This document shows positions 8,396 to 17,930 of a stretch of 64,000 nt of DNA, piece by piece. The notes under the pieces are model-generated. The model was not told where the DNA came from. It did not search any database and was given only the letters and a program-made list of their open reading frames with translations. The first letter of the stretch is position 1. Each line of letters starts with the position of its first letter. Made by a program: the position numbers and the translations under genes. Location: assembly GCA_002083405.1 (NCBI GenBank), contig LVWT01000045.1, positions 1-64,000 of the forward strand, written 5' to 3'. This DNA is from Nitrospira sp. SG-bin2. GTDB taxonomy: Bacteria; Nitrospirota; Nitrospiria; Nitrospirales; Nitrospiraceae.

Positions 8396-8905
8396 GTGCG
8401 AGTCAATCCAGATGAACTAAGCCTGAAAGATAAAGTCGTCTTCATCAATCGCGTCGCAAAGGTGGTGAAGGGCGGCAAACGGTTTAACTTTTGTGCCCTG
8501 GTCGTGGTTGGTGACGGCCATGGTTGGGTGGGGATCGGCAAAGGGAAGGCCGCAGAAGTCCCGGTCGCCATATCAAAGGCTGTCGAACAAGCCAAGAAAC
8601 ATCTCGTGCATGTTGCGCTCAAGGGCGGCTCAATCCCACATGAAGTGCATGGCCTCTTTGGCGGTGAACATGTGCTCCTCAAGCCGGCAGCCGAAGGAAC
8701 GGGGATTGTCGCCGGTGGTGCAGTTCGCGCCGTGGTCGAATTGGTTGGCGCGCATAATGTGGTTGCAAAGACGCTTGGCCGTGGTAATCCCTTCAATACG
8801 GTTCGAGCAACATTAGATGGACTCGCGCAATTGAGAAATCCTGAAGAAGTGCTTCGTCTGCGTCGCCGGACCATGGCGGAGCGGCAGGAAGGGGCGGCGG
8901 TGTAA
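8396..8905 (+). CDS. rpsE: 30S ribosomal protein S5
   Basis: S5 lies at the mRNA entry site and affects decoding fidelity. I take the GTG at 8396 (preceded by GAGG at seven bases), giving 169 residues, near the usual 167; a further upstream GTG at 8369 would add nine residues. The double-stranded RNA-binding-like N-domain (LKDKVVFINRVAKVVKGGKR) and the C-domain (GGAVRAVVELVGAHNVVAKTL) are both present. The stop overlaps the rpmD start as TAATG. Confidence 0.96.
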   Translation: MRVNPDELSLKDKVVFINRVAKVVKGGKRFNFCALVVVGDGHGWVGIGKGKAAEVPVAISKAVEQAKKHLVHVALKGGSIPHEVHGLFGGEHVLLKPAAEGTGIVAGGAVRAVVELVGAHNVVAKTLGRGNPFNTVRATLDGLAQLRNPEEVLRLRRRTMAERQEGAAV

Positions 8906-9123
8906 TGGGTACGGTTGCGACACCTAAATCTAAAAAATCGACAGTGCAAGGCGTTCGGGTGACACTTATGCGGAGTCCCATCGGTACACCGCAGACACAT
9001 CGTCTGGTGCTGCGAGGGCTTCGGCTTCGGCATATACGCCAGACGGCCGTCCATCCAGACACTCCCCAGGTTCGCGGGTTGATCAAGAAAGTGGGTTATC
9101 TGCTCGAGGTTGGAAAGCCATGA
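8905..9123 (+). CDS. rpmD: 50S ribosomal protein L30
   Basis: L30 is a small 50S protein. The 72-residue product carries the family core VRVTLMRSPIGTPQTHRLVL, then TPQVRGLIKKVGYLLEV, with a slightly long N-terminus compared with the usual 59-60. Both ends overlap their neighbours (TAATG with rpsE, ATGA with rplO), so translation is probably coupled across the three genes. Confidence 0.95.
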   Translation: MGTVATPKSKKSTVQGVRVTLMRSPIGTPQTHRLVLRGLRLRHIRQTAVHPDTPQVRGLIKKVGYLLEVGKP

Positions 9124-9561
9124 ATCTTCATGATTTGACACCGGCAAAAGGCGCAAAGAAGCGGAGAAAACGGATTGGCCGCGGACCCGGGTCCGGCCAT
9201 GGAAAGACCGCGACCAAGGGACATAAGGGATTGCTGGCGAGATCCGGAGGCGGAAAGCGGCCGGGTTTTGAAGGCGGTCAGATGCCGTTGATCCGGCGGC
9301 TGCCGAAGTTCGGGTTCGTCAACAATTTCCGCACGGAATATTCCATCGTCAATGTGAGTAGTTTCCAGGATTGGAACGGAAGCGGTACCATCACCCCGCA
9401 AGCCATGGTGGATGCCGGCTTGGTCAAGCGGAAGACACTGCCGATCAAAATCCTCGGCAATGGAGAGCTGAAGAAGTCACTCGTCATTCAGGCCCATAAG
9501 TTCAGCAAGTCTGCGGAGGCGAAGATTCAGTCGGCTGGAGGGAGAGTCGAGGTCATCGGCG

Positions 9562-9569
<8 letters not shown>
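9120..9569 (+). CDS. rplO: 50S ribosomal protein L15
   Basis: L15 is a late-assembly protein in the core of the 50S subunit. The 149 residues show the glycine-rich basic N-terminal tail (KRRKRIGRGPGSGHGKTATK) typical of the family and a normal globular C-domain. The ATG overlaps the rpmD stop (ATGA), and the 3' end overlaps the GTG start of secY by eight bases. Confidence 0.97.
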
Positions 9570-10881
<1,312 letters not shown>

Positions 10882-10887
10882 TGCCGA

Positions 10888-11544
10888 ATGCGGCTCGTGT
10901 TTCTTGGCGCGCCAGGTGTCGGTAAAGGTACGCAAGCGGATAAGGTTGCGGCGCAGCACGGTGCCCGGAAAATATCGACCGGGGATTTGCTCAGAGAGGC
11001 CGTACGGAATCGTACCAGCTTAGGCCTTGAGGCAAAGGCCTATATGGACCAGGGTCGGCTCGTTCCAGATTCGGTCGTCATCGGGTTGGTGCGGGAGAAA
11101 TTGGCCGATCCCAGTTACGCCAAGGGATTTATCCTGGACGGGTTTCCCAGGACGGTTCCTCAGGCAGAAGAGTTGGGAAAGGTGCTGGATGAACAGGGTA
11201 TCCGACTGAATCGCGTCATCAATTTTCAGGTTTCTCGTGCCGAGATCGTAAAACGCCTGAGCGGACGGAGGAGCTGCCCAAAGTGTCAGGCGACGTATCA
11301 CGTGGAGTTCGCGCCCTCCAAAGAAGCGGGAGTGTGTGATCGGTGCAAGGATATGTTAGTTCAGCGAAGCGATGATCAGAGGGAAGCGATTGAGACGCGG
11401 CTGAAGGTCTATGAAGAGCAGACCGCCCCGTTAATCGGCTTCTACGAGAAGAAAAATATCTTGTCGCATCTCGAGAGCGAGGGGCCTGTCGAGTCTGTGT
11501 ATCAGAGCTTGTCGAAGGTGCTGGCAGCATACGATACGGCATGA
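10888..11544 (+). CDS. adk: Adenylate kinase, zinc-LID type
   Basis: Converts ATP + AMP to two ADP in the cytoplasm. The 218-residue enzyme has the P-loop GAPGVGKGT (residues 7-15), the AMP-binding stretch GFILDGFPRT (about 80-89) and a long LID domain. The LID carries four cysteines (C130, C133, C150, C153), so it is the zinc-stabilised form usual in Gram-positives. It overlaps map by four bases (ATGA). Confidence 0.98.
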   Translation: MRLVFLGAPGVGKGTQADKVAAQHGARKISTGDLLREAVRNRTSLGLEAKAYMDQGRLVPDSVVIGLVREKLADPSYAKGFILDGFPRTVPQAEELGKVLDEQGIRLNRVINFQVSRAEIVKRLSGRRSCPKCQATYHVEFAPSKEAGVCDRCKDMLVQRSDDQREAIETRLKVYEEQTAPLIGFYEKKNILSHLESEGPVESVYQSLSKVLAAYDTA

Positions 11545-12305
11545 TCATCCTCAAGACGCCTGCTGAAATTGAGATTATGGCGGAGGCGTCGAGAGTGGTT
11601 GCCGAGGTGCTGGAGATTGTTCGGAAAGAAGTTCGATCAGGAATCAGCACCGACGAGCTCGATCGTCTAGCCGAGAAAGAGATTCGGGCGAGGGGGGCGA
11701 CACCGGCGTTCAAGGGGTACAGAAATTATCCTAAGACGCTCTGCGCATCCGTGAACGAACAGGTGGTTCATGGAATACCATCCGGCCGGAAGCTCAAGGA
11801 GGGCGATATTATCGGGCTTGATCTTGGTGCCATTGTTGGTGGATTTTATGGAGACTCAGCAGTAACGGTGCCAGTCGGTCGGGTGCCTGAGAAGATTGCG
11901 ACGCTCGTGCAGGTGACGGAAGAATCGCTGTATCTGGGCATCGAGCAGGCGGTGGTCGGTAATCGGTTGACGGATATTTCGCATGCGGTCCAACGCCATA
12001 TCGAGTCGGCTGGGTATTCGGTCGTCACGGAGTTTGTGGGGCATGGGATCGGCAGGCACTTGCACGAAGAACCGCAGGTTCCCAACTATGGGAAGCCTGG
12101 ACAGGGGCCGCGGCTGCAGAGCGGCATGGTGCTCGCCATTGAGCCGATGGTGAATATGGGGGGGAGTGCCGTACGAGTTCTTGAGGATCGTTGGACGGCA
12201 GTCACGGCTGATGGAAGCTTGTCTGCTCACTTCGAACATACGATTGCCATACAACCAAGTGGCCCGGCTCGAATCTTGAGCCGTCGAGTCGCAGGCGAAA
12301 TTTAA
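11541..12305 (+). CDS. map: Methionine aminopeptidase, type I
   Basis: Removes the initiator methionine from nascent proteins. The 254-residue protein carries the metal ligands in order: the aspartates in GLDLGA and YGDSAVTV, the histidine in VGHGIGRHLHEEP, the glutamate in AIEPMV, and the last glutamate in SAHFEHTIAI. CASVNEQVVHGIP also matches the type I family. The ATG overlaps the adk stop. It sits in the secY-adk-map-infA order common to many bacteria. Confidence 0.98.
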   Translation: MIILKTPAEIEIMAEASRVVAEVLEIVRKEVRSGISTDELDRLAEKEIRARGATPAFKGYRNYPKTLCASVNEQVVHGIPSGRKLKEGDIIGLDLGAIVGGFYGDSAVTVPVGRVPEKIATLVQVTEESLYLGIEQAVVGNRLTDISHAVQRHIESAGYSVVTEFVGHGIGRHLHEEPQVPNYGKPGQGPRLQSGMVLAIEPMVNMGGSAVRVLEDRWTAVTADGSLSAHFEHTIAIQPSGPARILSRRVAGEI

Positions 12306-12330
12306 GTCGCAGAAAAGAACGCAGAAGTAC

Positions 12331-12549
12331 GTGGCCAAAGAAGATATTATCGAAGTACAGGGTTCCGTGGCAGAAACTCTCCCGAATGCGATGTTTCGGG
12401 TGAAGCTCGAAAATGGACATATCATCTTAGCCCATATATCTGGCAAGATGCGGATGCATTTCATTTGCATTCTTCCTGGTGATAAGGTGACGGTGGAAAT
12501 GTCGCCGTATGATCTGACCAGGGGCCGGATCACGTATCGTTTCAAGTAG
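12331..12549 (+). CDS. infA: Translation initiation factor IF-1
   Basis: IF-1 binds the ribosomal A site during initiation. The 72-residue OB-fold protein has the family length and the sequence AKEDIIEVQGSVAETLPNA, then MFRVKLENGH and LPGDKVTVEMSPYDLTRGRI. The start codon is GTG at 12331. Unusual only in a phenylalanine/cysteine-containing stretch (MRMHFICILPGD) where RIRIL or KNYIRILPGD is usual. Confidence 0.97.
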   Translation: MAKEDIIEVQGSVAETLPNAMFRVKLENGHIILAHISGKMRMHFICILPGDKVTVEMSPYDLTRGRITYRFK

Positions 12550-12568
12550 CAGGGGGCATTGAGTTCTC

Positions 12569-12682
12569 ATGAAAGTGAAATCATCAGTGAAGCCGATTTG
12601 CGCAAAGTGTAAAGTTGTGCGCCGGCGAGGGGTAGTTCGGATTCTTTGCGATAACCCTCGCCATAAACAGCGCCAAGGGTAA
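12569..12682 (+). CDS. rpmJ: 50S ribosomal protein L36
   Basis: A 37-residue protein, MKVKSSVKPICAKCKVVRRR and onward to RHKQRQG, recognised directly. It contains the zinc ligand pattern CAKC, a third cysteine (C27) and the late histidine, so it is the zinc-binding form. It lies between infA and rpsM as in the alpha operon of most bacteria. A 93-base gap follows. Confidence 0.95.
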   Translation: MKVKSSVKPICAKCKVVRRRGVVRILCDNPRHKQRQG

Positions 12683-12775
12683 GGATGTCCTTCGCTATCG
12701 GTCGAGCGCGCATGGGGTATCGCGTGTCTCATATCTAGCGGATGACGGTACACGATTCGACGGAAGGGAGAAGCA

Positions 12776-13174
12776 ATGGCACGTATCGCTGGCGTCGATT
12801 TGCCTAGAGGCAAGCGGGCCGATATTGGCTTGACCTACATTTACGGAATCGGACGGGCGGCAGCCTTGAAAATTCTGAAGGAGGCCGGCGTTGATAGCGC
12901 TGTCCGCATCAAGGATTTGAGCGAGGACAAGATTGTCAAGCTACGTGAGATCATCGACCGTGATTACCGGGTGGAAGGTGATCTTCGCAAAGAAGTCTCA
13001 TTGAATATCAAGCGGCTGGTTGATACGGGAACCTACCGAGGCCTACGGCATCGGAAAGGGTTGCCCGTGCGCGGACAGCGAACCAAAACGAATGCCAGGA
13101 CACGCAAAGGACGCCGTTCCGGCGTCGGCAGCAAACCGAGACCCTCGATGACGAAGTCCGCCCCGAGCGCATAA
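12776..13174 (+). CDS. rpsM: 30S ribosomal protein S13
   Basis: S13 sits in the 30S head and contacts P-site tRNA and L5. The 132-residue protein begins MARIAGVDLPRGKRADIGLT and has the helix-two-turn-helix region and the basic tail RGQRTKTNARTRKG. It is about ten residues longer than usual because of a C-terminal tail ending in TKSAPSA. AAGGGAGAAGC precedes the start. Confidence 0.97.
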   Translation: MARIAGVDLPRGKRADIGLTYIYGIGRAAALKILKEAGVDSAVRIKDLSEDKIVKLREIIDRDYRVEGDLRKEVSLNIKRLVDTGTYRGLRHRKGLPVRGQRTKTNARTRKGRRSGVGSKPRPSMTKSAPSA

Positions 13175-13203
13175 TTCGTCGAACGTACAATGAAGGAGTT
13201 CGC

Positions 13204-13587
13204 ATGAGCGTCAAGAAGGGGAAGAAGAAAGAACGGCGAATCGTTCAAAGCGGAGTCGCGCACGTTCAAGCGTCGTTCAACAATACGATCGTGACGATTA
13301 CCGATATGAGCGGGAATACGGTCGTGTGGGCCAGTGCAGGCAATCAAGGATTTAAAGGGTCCCGTAAAAGCACGCCGTTTGCCGCACAGCGGGCGGGAGA
13401 AGCTGCGGCTCGTAAGGCGATGGAGAGCGGGATGCGGCAAATCGATGTCTATGTGAATGGGCCTGGATCCGGTCGGGAATCGGCGATCCGCTCACTGCAA
13501 GGAGCCGGACTGCGGATTAACCTGATTCGTGACGTGACGCCCATTCCGCATAACGGCTGCCGTCCGCCAAAACGACGGCGTGTCTAA
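13204..13587 (+). CDS. rpsK: 30S ribosomal protein S11
   Basis: S11 forms part of the 30S platform near the E site. The 127-residue product has the family core VQASFNNTIVTITDMSGN, then SAGNQGFKGSRKSTPFAAQ and the C-terminal DVTPIPHNGCRPPKRRRV. Length is normal. AAGGAG lies directly upstream of the ATG. Confidence 0.98.
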   Translation: MSVKKGKKKERRIVQSGVAHVQASFNNTIVTITDMSGNTVVWASAGNQGFKGSRKSTPFAAQRAGEAAARKAMESGMRQIDVYVNGPGSGRESAIRSLQGAGLRINLIRDVTPIPHNGCRPPKRRRV

Positions 13588-13668
13588 GTTGAGAGGAACC
13601 GAACGTCGGATTGAATAACGATTCTGGGCATGCGCGAGGGCATGTCTGCGGCAACTGGAGGTAGAGAA

Positions 13669-14295
13669 GTGGCAAAGTATCGCGGTCCCGTCTGTCGGCT
13701 CTGTCGGCGAGAAGGTGAGAAACTGTTTCTCAAAGGTGCGCGTTGCATGACAGAAAAGTGCGCCATCGAGCGGCGGAGTTACCCTCCCGGCCAGCATGGA
13801 CAGGGGCGTCAACGGACCTCTGACTATAGTCTCCAGTTGCGTGAAAAGCAGAAGTTGCGGAGAATTTACGGTCTTCAAGAACGGCAATTTCGCGGCGTGT
13901 TCGAGCGGGCTGAGCGGCAAATCGGTGTTACAGGCGATGCGTTGCTGCGGTTACTCGAATGCCGGCTCGACAATGTCGCCTATCGGTTAGGATTCGGCAT
14001 GTCGCGAAAGCAGGCTCGGCAGATCGTCAGTCACGGTCATCTCTTGATGAACGGGAAGAGGATCACAGTTGCCGGCGCGCTTGTGAAGGCAGGGGACGTC
14101 ATCGAAGTTCGTGAGCGGAGCAGGAATCTGGCAACCATTCAGGGAGCTTTGGAGGCCGTGGATGGCCGTGGGATTCCGGACTGGCTCGATCTCGACAAGG
14201 GCGCATTCAAAGGGGTCGTGCGCGCATTGCCGGCGAAGGAACATATCCCATTGCCGGTTAATGAACAGATGGTTGTGGAATTGTATTCACGATAG
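13669..14295 (+). CDS. rpsD: 30S ribosomal protein S4, zinc form
   Basis: S4 nucleates 30S assembly and affects decoding accuracy. From the GTG at 13669 (preceded by CTGGAGGTAG) it has 208 residues. The N-terminal segment contains CRLC and a second cysteine pair (CMTEKC), the zinc-binding variant of S4. The S4 RNA-binding domain covers about residues 95-160 (LECRLDNVAYRLGFGMSRKQ, VSHGHLLMNGKR). Confidence 0.96.
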   Translation: MAKYRGPVCRLCRREGEKLFLKGARCMTEKCAIERRSYPPGQHGQGRQRTSDYSLQLREKQKLRRIYGLQERQFRGVFERAERQIGVTGDALLRLLECRLDNVAYRLGFGMSRKQARQIVSHGHLLMNGKRITVAGALVKAGDVIEVRERSRNLATIQGALEAVDGRGIPDWLDLDKGAFKGVVRALPAKEHIPLPVNEQMVVELYSR

Positions 14296-14379
14296 CCGTT
14301 GGACCCAGGGGCGGTGTCGTTGTGCGAACGGACGTTCCACAGGTTAGTTACGTATACGCTGGTACATGGAGGGGGAGTC

Positions 14380-15381
14380 ATGATCAAGGCGATGAGAGAC
14401 TTTCAGGTCCCGATGCGGGTGGAAGTCGATAAGGATGCACATTCCCCAACATTCGGTCGATTCACCACGGAAGCGTTCGAGCGGGGATTCGGCACCACGA
14501 TCGGAAACGCCCTGCGGCGTGTGTTGCTGTCGTCTCTGACGGGCGCTGCAGTCACCACGGTGAAGATTGAAGGGGTAGTACATGAGTTTTCAACGATCGC
14601 CGGGGTGACGGAAGATGTGACGGCGATTATTTTGAACATCAAGGGTCTGCGATTAGCGCTCCATACCGACAAGCCCAAGACGATTCGGCTGAAGAAAAAG
14701 GGGCCGGGTGAAGCGAAAGGATCCGACATCATTCATGATGCCGATGTCACTATTCTGACCCCTGATTTGCATATCGCGATGTTAGACAAGGATGCAACGC
14801 TGGATATTGAAATGACGGTCAAGCACGGCCGTGGATATGTTCCGGCCGAACGCAATAAGGAAGAAGGCTTGCCGATCGGTGTGATTGCCATCGATTCGAT
14901 TTTCTCTCCGATCAAGCGGGTGAATTTTCAGGTTGAAAACGCTCGTGTCGGCCGCATGACCGACTACGACAAGTTGACCATGGAGATTTGGACCGATGCG
15001 ACGATCAGCCCACGTGATGCGCTATCGACTGCTGCCGGGATTTTGCGCGAACACCTGGATATCTTCATCAATCCGGAGGAGCGTGGCGAGGGGAAGAGCG
15101 AGGCAGGATATGAGGAGTCGCAGCGGGAGGTGAATAAAAATCTTTCCCGCAGTGTGAATGAACTGGAGCTGTCCGTCCGTGCTGCGAATTGTTTGAAGAA
15201 TGCCAATATCAAAACGATCGCAGATCTGGTGCAGAAGTCTGAAGGAGAGATGCTGCGTACGAAGAATTTCGGGAAGAAGTCTCTCAACGAAATCAAGGAA
15301 ATCTTGTCTGAAATGGGACTCTCGCTGGGCACCAAGGTGGATTTGCCACCGTCTCATAATGGGAGTCCGAAGTCGGAGTAA
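14380..15381 (+). CDS. rpoA: RNA polymerase subunit alpha
   Basis: The alpha dimer is the assembly platform of RNA polymerase. The 333-residue protein has the N-terminal domain (GFGTTIGNALRRVLLSSLTGAA near residue 40) and a C-terminal domain (about residues 255-325) with ELSVRAANCLKNANIKTIADL and FGKKSLNEIKEIL, which binds UP elements and activators. Start taken at ATG 14380 behind GGAGGGGGAG; an earlier in-frame start at 14299 lacks homology to the family. Confidence 0.98.
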   Translation: MIKAMRDFQVPMRVEVDKDAHSPTFGRFTTEAFERGFGTTIGNALRRVLLSSLTGAAVTTVKIEGVVHEFSTIAGVTEDVTAIILNIKGLRLALHTDKPKTIRLKKKGPGEAKGSDIIHDADVTILTPDLHIAMLDKDATLDIEMTVKHGRGYVPAERNKEEGLPIGVIAIDSIFSPIKRVNFQVENARVGRMTDYDKLTMEIWTDATISPRDALSTAAGILREHLDIFINPEERGEGKSEAGYEESQREVNKNLSRSVNELELSVRAANCLKNANIKTIADLVQKSEGEMLRTKNFGKKSLNEIKEILSEMGLSLGTKVDLPPSHNGSPKSE

Positions 15382-15403
15382 TTCTTAGGTCAAGGGGAAC
15401 GCC

Positions 15404-15835
15404 GTGCGACACAGGAAAAAAGGGCGACAACTCGGCAGACAAACCAAACATCGGTGGGCGTTGTTCCGTAATCTCGTCACATCGTTGCTCGACCACGAGC
15501 GGATCGAGACGACGGAAGCGAAAGCCAAGGAGATACGTGGGTTCACTGATCGCATGATTACGTTGGGGAAGGAAGGGACCCTTCCAGCGCGGCGCCGGGC
15601 GCTCGCATTTTTGCGAAGCAAGGACGTCGTGTCCAAGTTGTTCGCAGATGTGGCGGGACGCTTTAAGGATCGTCGCGGAGGGTACACCAGGATTGTCAAA
15701 ACCCGTCGGCGTATCGGGGATGGCGGAGAAATGGTTGCTATTGAATTGGTTTCACGCCCGGAGGTGCCGGCAGCACAGAAATCATCGAGCCCCCCTGCGC
15801 AGCCTTCCGCTGGCGAACCTCAAAAGTCAGCATAG
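15404..15835 (+). CDS. rplQ: 50S ribosomal protein L17
   Basis: L17 binds near the tunnel exit. The 143-residue product starts with GTG and begins RHRKKGRQLGRQTKHRWAL, followed by LVTSLLDHERIETTEAKAKE. After the family core the last 25 or so residues are a low-complexity Ala/Pro/Ser tail (from EVPAAQKSS onward). This is the last gene of the superoperon. Confidence 0.97.
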   Translation: MRHRKKGRQLGRQTKHRWALFRNLVTSLLDHERIETTEAKAKEIRGFTDRMITLGKEGTLPARRRALAFLRSKDVVSKLFADVAGRFKDRRGGYTRIVKTRRRIGDGGEMVAIELVSRPEVPAAQKSSSPPAQPSAGEPQKSA

Positions 15836-15873
15836 ATTTTATTTTAATCAGAACTCTCGGGCTATGTTTCTCA

Positions 15874-15907
15874 AATGCCCTCCATGTGGAAACACATGGA
15901 GGGCATT
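15874..15907 (+). terminator. Strong hairpin ending the ribosomal superoperon
   Basis: AATGCCCTCCATGTG (15874..15888) pairs perfectly with CACATGGAGGGCATT (15893..15907) around a GAAA tetraloop. The 15-bp stem begins 38 bases after the rplQ stop. The downstream sequence GTGTTGTCAG has only a weak T-content, so it may stop transcription imperfectly or protect the 3' end of the long mRNA. Confidence 0.7.
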
Positions 15908-16008
15908 GTGTTGTCAGATCTTTCCAGAGATCCTCACAGACGTTTACTTGCCCTGTCGTGCATGCTACGATCGTGCCAGCACAGCTTTAACCACTTGAGA
16001 ACCAGCAG

Positions 16009-16581
16009 ATGTGGGAACGAATCGTACGGCGGACACTTCTGACGTTGAGTATATGCCTGTCCGCGTTTCTGGGCTATCTGCTCTTTGTCAATGCCGATTC
16101 AGCTCCATCGACCCAACCGGCCTCTTCCGGATCGATTGAGCGTGCGGATGCGAAGATCTCAGAGTTTATCTTTACGCAAACTAAAGGCGATGTGGTCGAG
16201 TGGCAAGTGCAGGCCAAGCAGGCACGGTTGTTTGAGCGGGAGAAACAGGCGCGGCTTACCGGGGTCGATATCACGTTTTATGGCGAGAAGGGGACGGAGC
16301 TGACTCTGTCGGGAGAAGAGGGAACACTCGATATCACAACGAAGAATCTTGAGCTGGCTAATCAGACAGAGCCCTTGGTTGTTGAAACAAGAAGCGGCTA
16401 TACCATTTATACGAATCATCTGGCATGGAAAGACGAGACCAAAGAGATTCGTACGGATGACAATGTCCGAATCGTCGGTCATGGAATTGAAGTGACGGGG
16501 CGTGGACTGCTCGGCCGGATGGCTACGCAAGAATTCGAGATTTTAGAGGATGTTCATGTGGATCTTGTTCCTGTTTCTTAA
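16009..16581 (+). CDS. lptC: LPS export protein LptC-like
   Basis: LptC is a bitopic inner-membrane protein that passes lipopolysaccharide from LptB2FG to LptA. The 190-residue product has a single N-terminal hydrophobic segment (about residues 9-26) followed by a periplasmic beta-jellyroll region with alternating short strands (FIFTQTKGDVVEWQVQAKQARLF). Family assignment rests on this layout and on the lptA-lptB genes that follow. It overlaps lptA. Confidence 0.85.
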   Translation: MWERIVRRTLLTLSICLSAFLGYLLFVNADSAPSTQPASSGSIERADAKISEFIFTQTKGDVVEWQVQAKQARLFEREKQARLTGVDITFYGEKGTELTLSGEEGTLDITTKNLELANQTEPLVVETRSGYTIYTNHLAWKDETKEIRTDDNVRIVGHGIEVTGRGLLGRMATQEFEILEDVHVDLVPVS

Positions 16582-17137
16582 TGTAGTTCTGTTCGGAGAC
16601 GTGTTGCCAAGCCATTCTGCGGAACCTGGGATCCTGCAAAAAAATGGAGTAACCGCCGCTGTCCCCACCACGATTACAGCTAAGAAAGTTACGGTACGTA
16701 AACAAGACAGCCGGGCCGTATTTGAAGGAACTGTGGTTCTGACCAGGGGCCCACTTCTTGTTTACTCAGATAAGATGATCGTCCTGTTTCATTCGCTGGG
16801 CAGTGGGCAGGCGCCAACAACTTCTTCCGGGCAGGTTGCCGGACAGTCGGCGGACAAGGGGAAAGACACGCCGCCGACAATGTCGAACCATTCCGTGCAT
16901 CGAGTCGAGGCAATTGATCATGTCAAAATAAAGTATGCGACCGGTAATGCGACGTGCCAGAAAGCCGTGTATTTCAGTGAGGGTGATAAGATTGTTTTGA
17001 CGGGGGAACCTGTGGCCTGGGAGAAGGGAACACGCGTCAGCGGAAAACAAATCACGATCTACCTGGCAGAGGAACGGAGTGTGGTCGAGGGAGACTCACA
17101 TGTCCGTATTGAGGAGGAGGAAAAAGCCGCACCATGA
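16556..17137 (+). CDS. lptA: Periplasmic LPS-binding protein LptA (OstA domain)
   Basis: LptA forms the periplasmic bridge for LPS. The 193-residue protein has a signal peptide (ILFLFLNVVLFGDVLPSHSA) and an OstA domain with TITAKKVTVRKQDSRAVFEG and GTRVSGKQITIYLAEERSVVEG. A proline/glycine-rich insertion lies in the middle (about 80-110). ATG 16556 is preferred to ATG 16550 because AGAGGA ends five bases upstream of it. It overlaps lptC at one end and lptB (ATGA) at the other. Confidence 0.88.
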   Translation: MWILFLFLNVVLFGDVLPSHSAEPGILQKNGVTAAVPTTITAKKVTVRKQDSRAVFEGTVVLTRGPLLVYSDKMIVLFHSLGSGQAPTTSSGQVAGQSADKGKDTPPTMSNHSVHRVEAIDHVKIKYATGNATCQKAVYFSEGDKIVLTGEPVAWEKGTRVSGKQITIYLAEERSVVEGDSHVRIEEEEKAAP

Positions 17138-17916
17138 CCCAGGGGACTCCCACAGGTGCAGAGGCGGTCATCGATGCGGCGGCGAGGACACGCACGGAAT
17201 GTCTGCGCGCCAGCGGGCTCGTCAAGAGTTTTCGAGGCCGCAAGGTCGTCAAGGGGGTTGCGATCGAAGTGCGGGCCGGGGAAGTCGTGGGGTTATTAGG
17301 CCCGAACGGGGCAGGGAAAACGACAATCTTCGACATGATGGTCGGAATTTGTCAGCCTGATGAAGGAGACATAACTTTCAATGGGGAATCTGTAACCGAT
17401 CTTCCCATGTTTAAGCGGGCACGCCGAGGGATTGGGTATTTACCGCAGGAGTCATCGGTGTTTCGTCGCTTGTCCGTCGAGCATAATGTCTTGGCGATCT
17501 TAGAAATGCTGGGGTATGCTCGTGAGGAACGCATTCGCCGGGTGGATGAATTGTTGAAAGAGTTAGACCTCATTCATATTCGAGAGAGTATGGCCTATGC
17601 CCTCTCAGGCGGAGAACGCCGGAGGTTGGAGATTACCCGGGCACTGGCTACGGCTCCATCGTTCATGCTGCTGGACGAACCGTTTGCAGGTATTGATCCC
17701 ATCGCGGTAGCGGATATTCAGCAGATCATCACGCGACTGAAGGACAAAGGGATCGGCATCTTGATTACCGACCATAACGTGCAGGAGACGCTTTCGATCG
17801 TGGATCGGGCGTACATTATCAATGAGGGGTTGATCCTGGAATCGGGACCGCCTCAAGCAATCGTGAAGAGTGAAACTGCCCGGGCGGTGTATCTTGGGGA
17901 ACGGTTCAAGTTATAG
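17134..17916 (+). CDS. lptB: LPS export ATPase LptB
   Basis: LptB is the ABC ATPase that powers LPS extraction from the inner membrane. The 260-residue protein has Walker A GPNGAGKTT, the Q-loop region GYLPQESSVFRRLSVEHN characteristic of LptB, the signature LSGGERRRLEI, Walker B FMLLDEPFAGIDP, and the H-loop ITDHNVQETL. A roughly 25-residue N-terminal extension precedes the domain. It overlaps lptA and lies 14 bases before rpoN. Confidence 0.96.
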   Translation: MTQGTPTGAEAVIDAAARTRTECLRASGLVKSFRGRKVVKGVAIEVRAGEVVGLLGPNGAGKTTIFDMMVGICQPDEGDITFNGESVTDLPMFKRARRGIGYLPQESSVFRRLSVEHNVLAILEMLGYAREERIRRVDELLKELDLIHIRESMAYALSGGERRRLEITRALATAPSFMLLDEPFAGIDPIAVADIQQIITRLKDKGIGILITDHNVQETLSIVDRAYIINEGLILESGPPQAIVKSETARAVYLGERFKL

Positions 17917-17930
17917 CTGGATAGGTGGGC

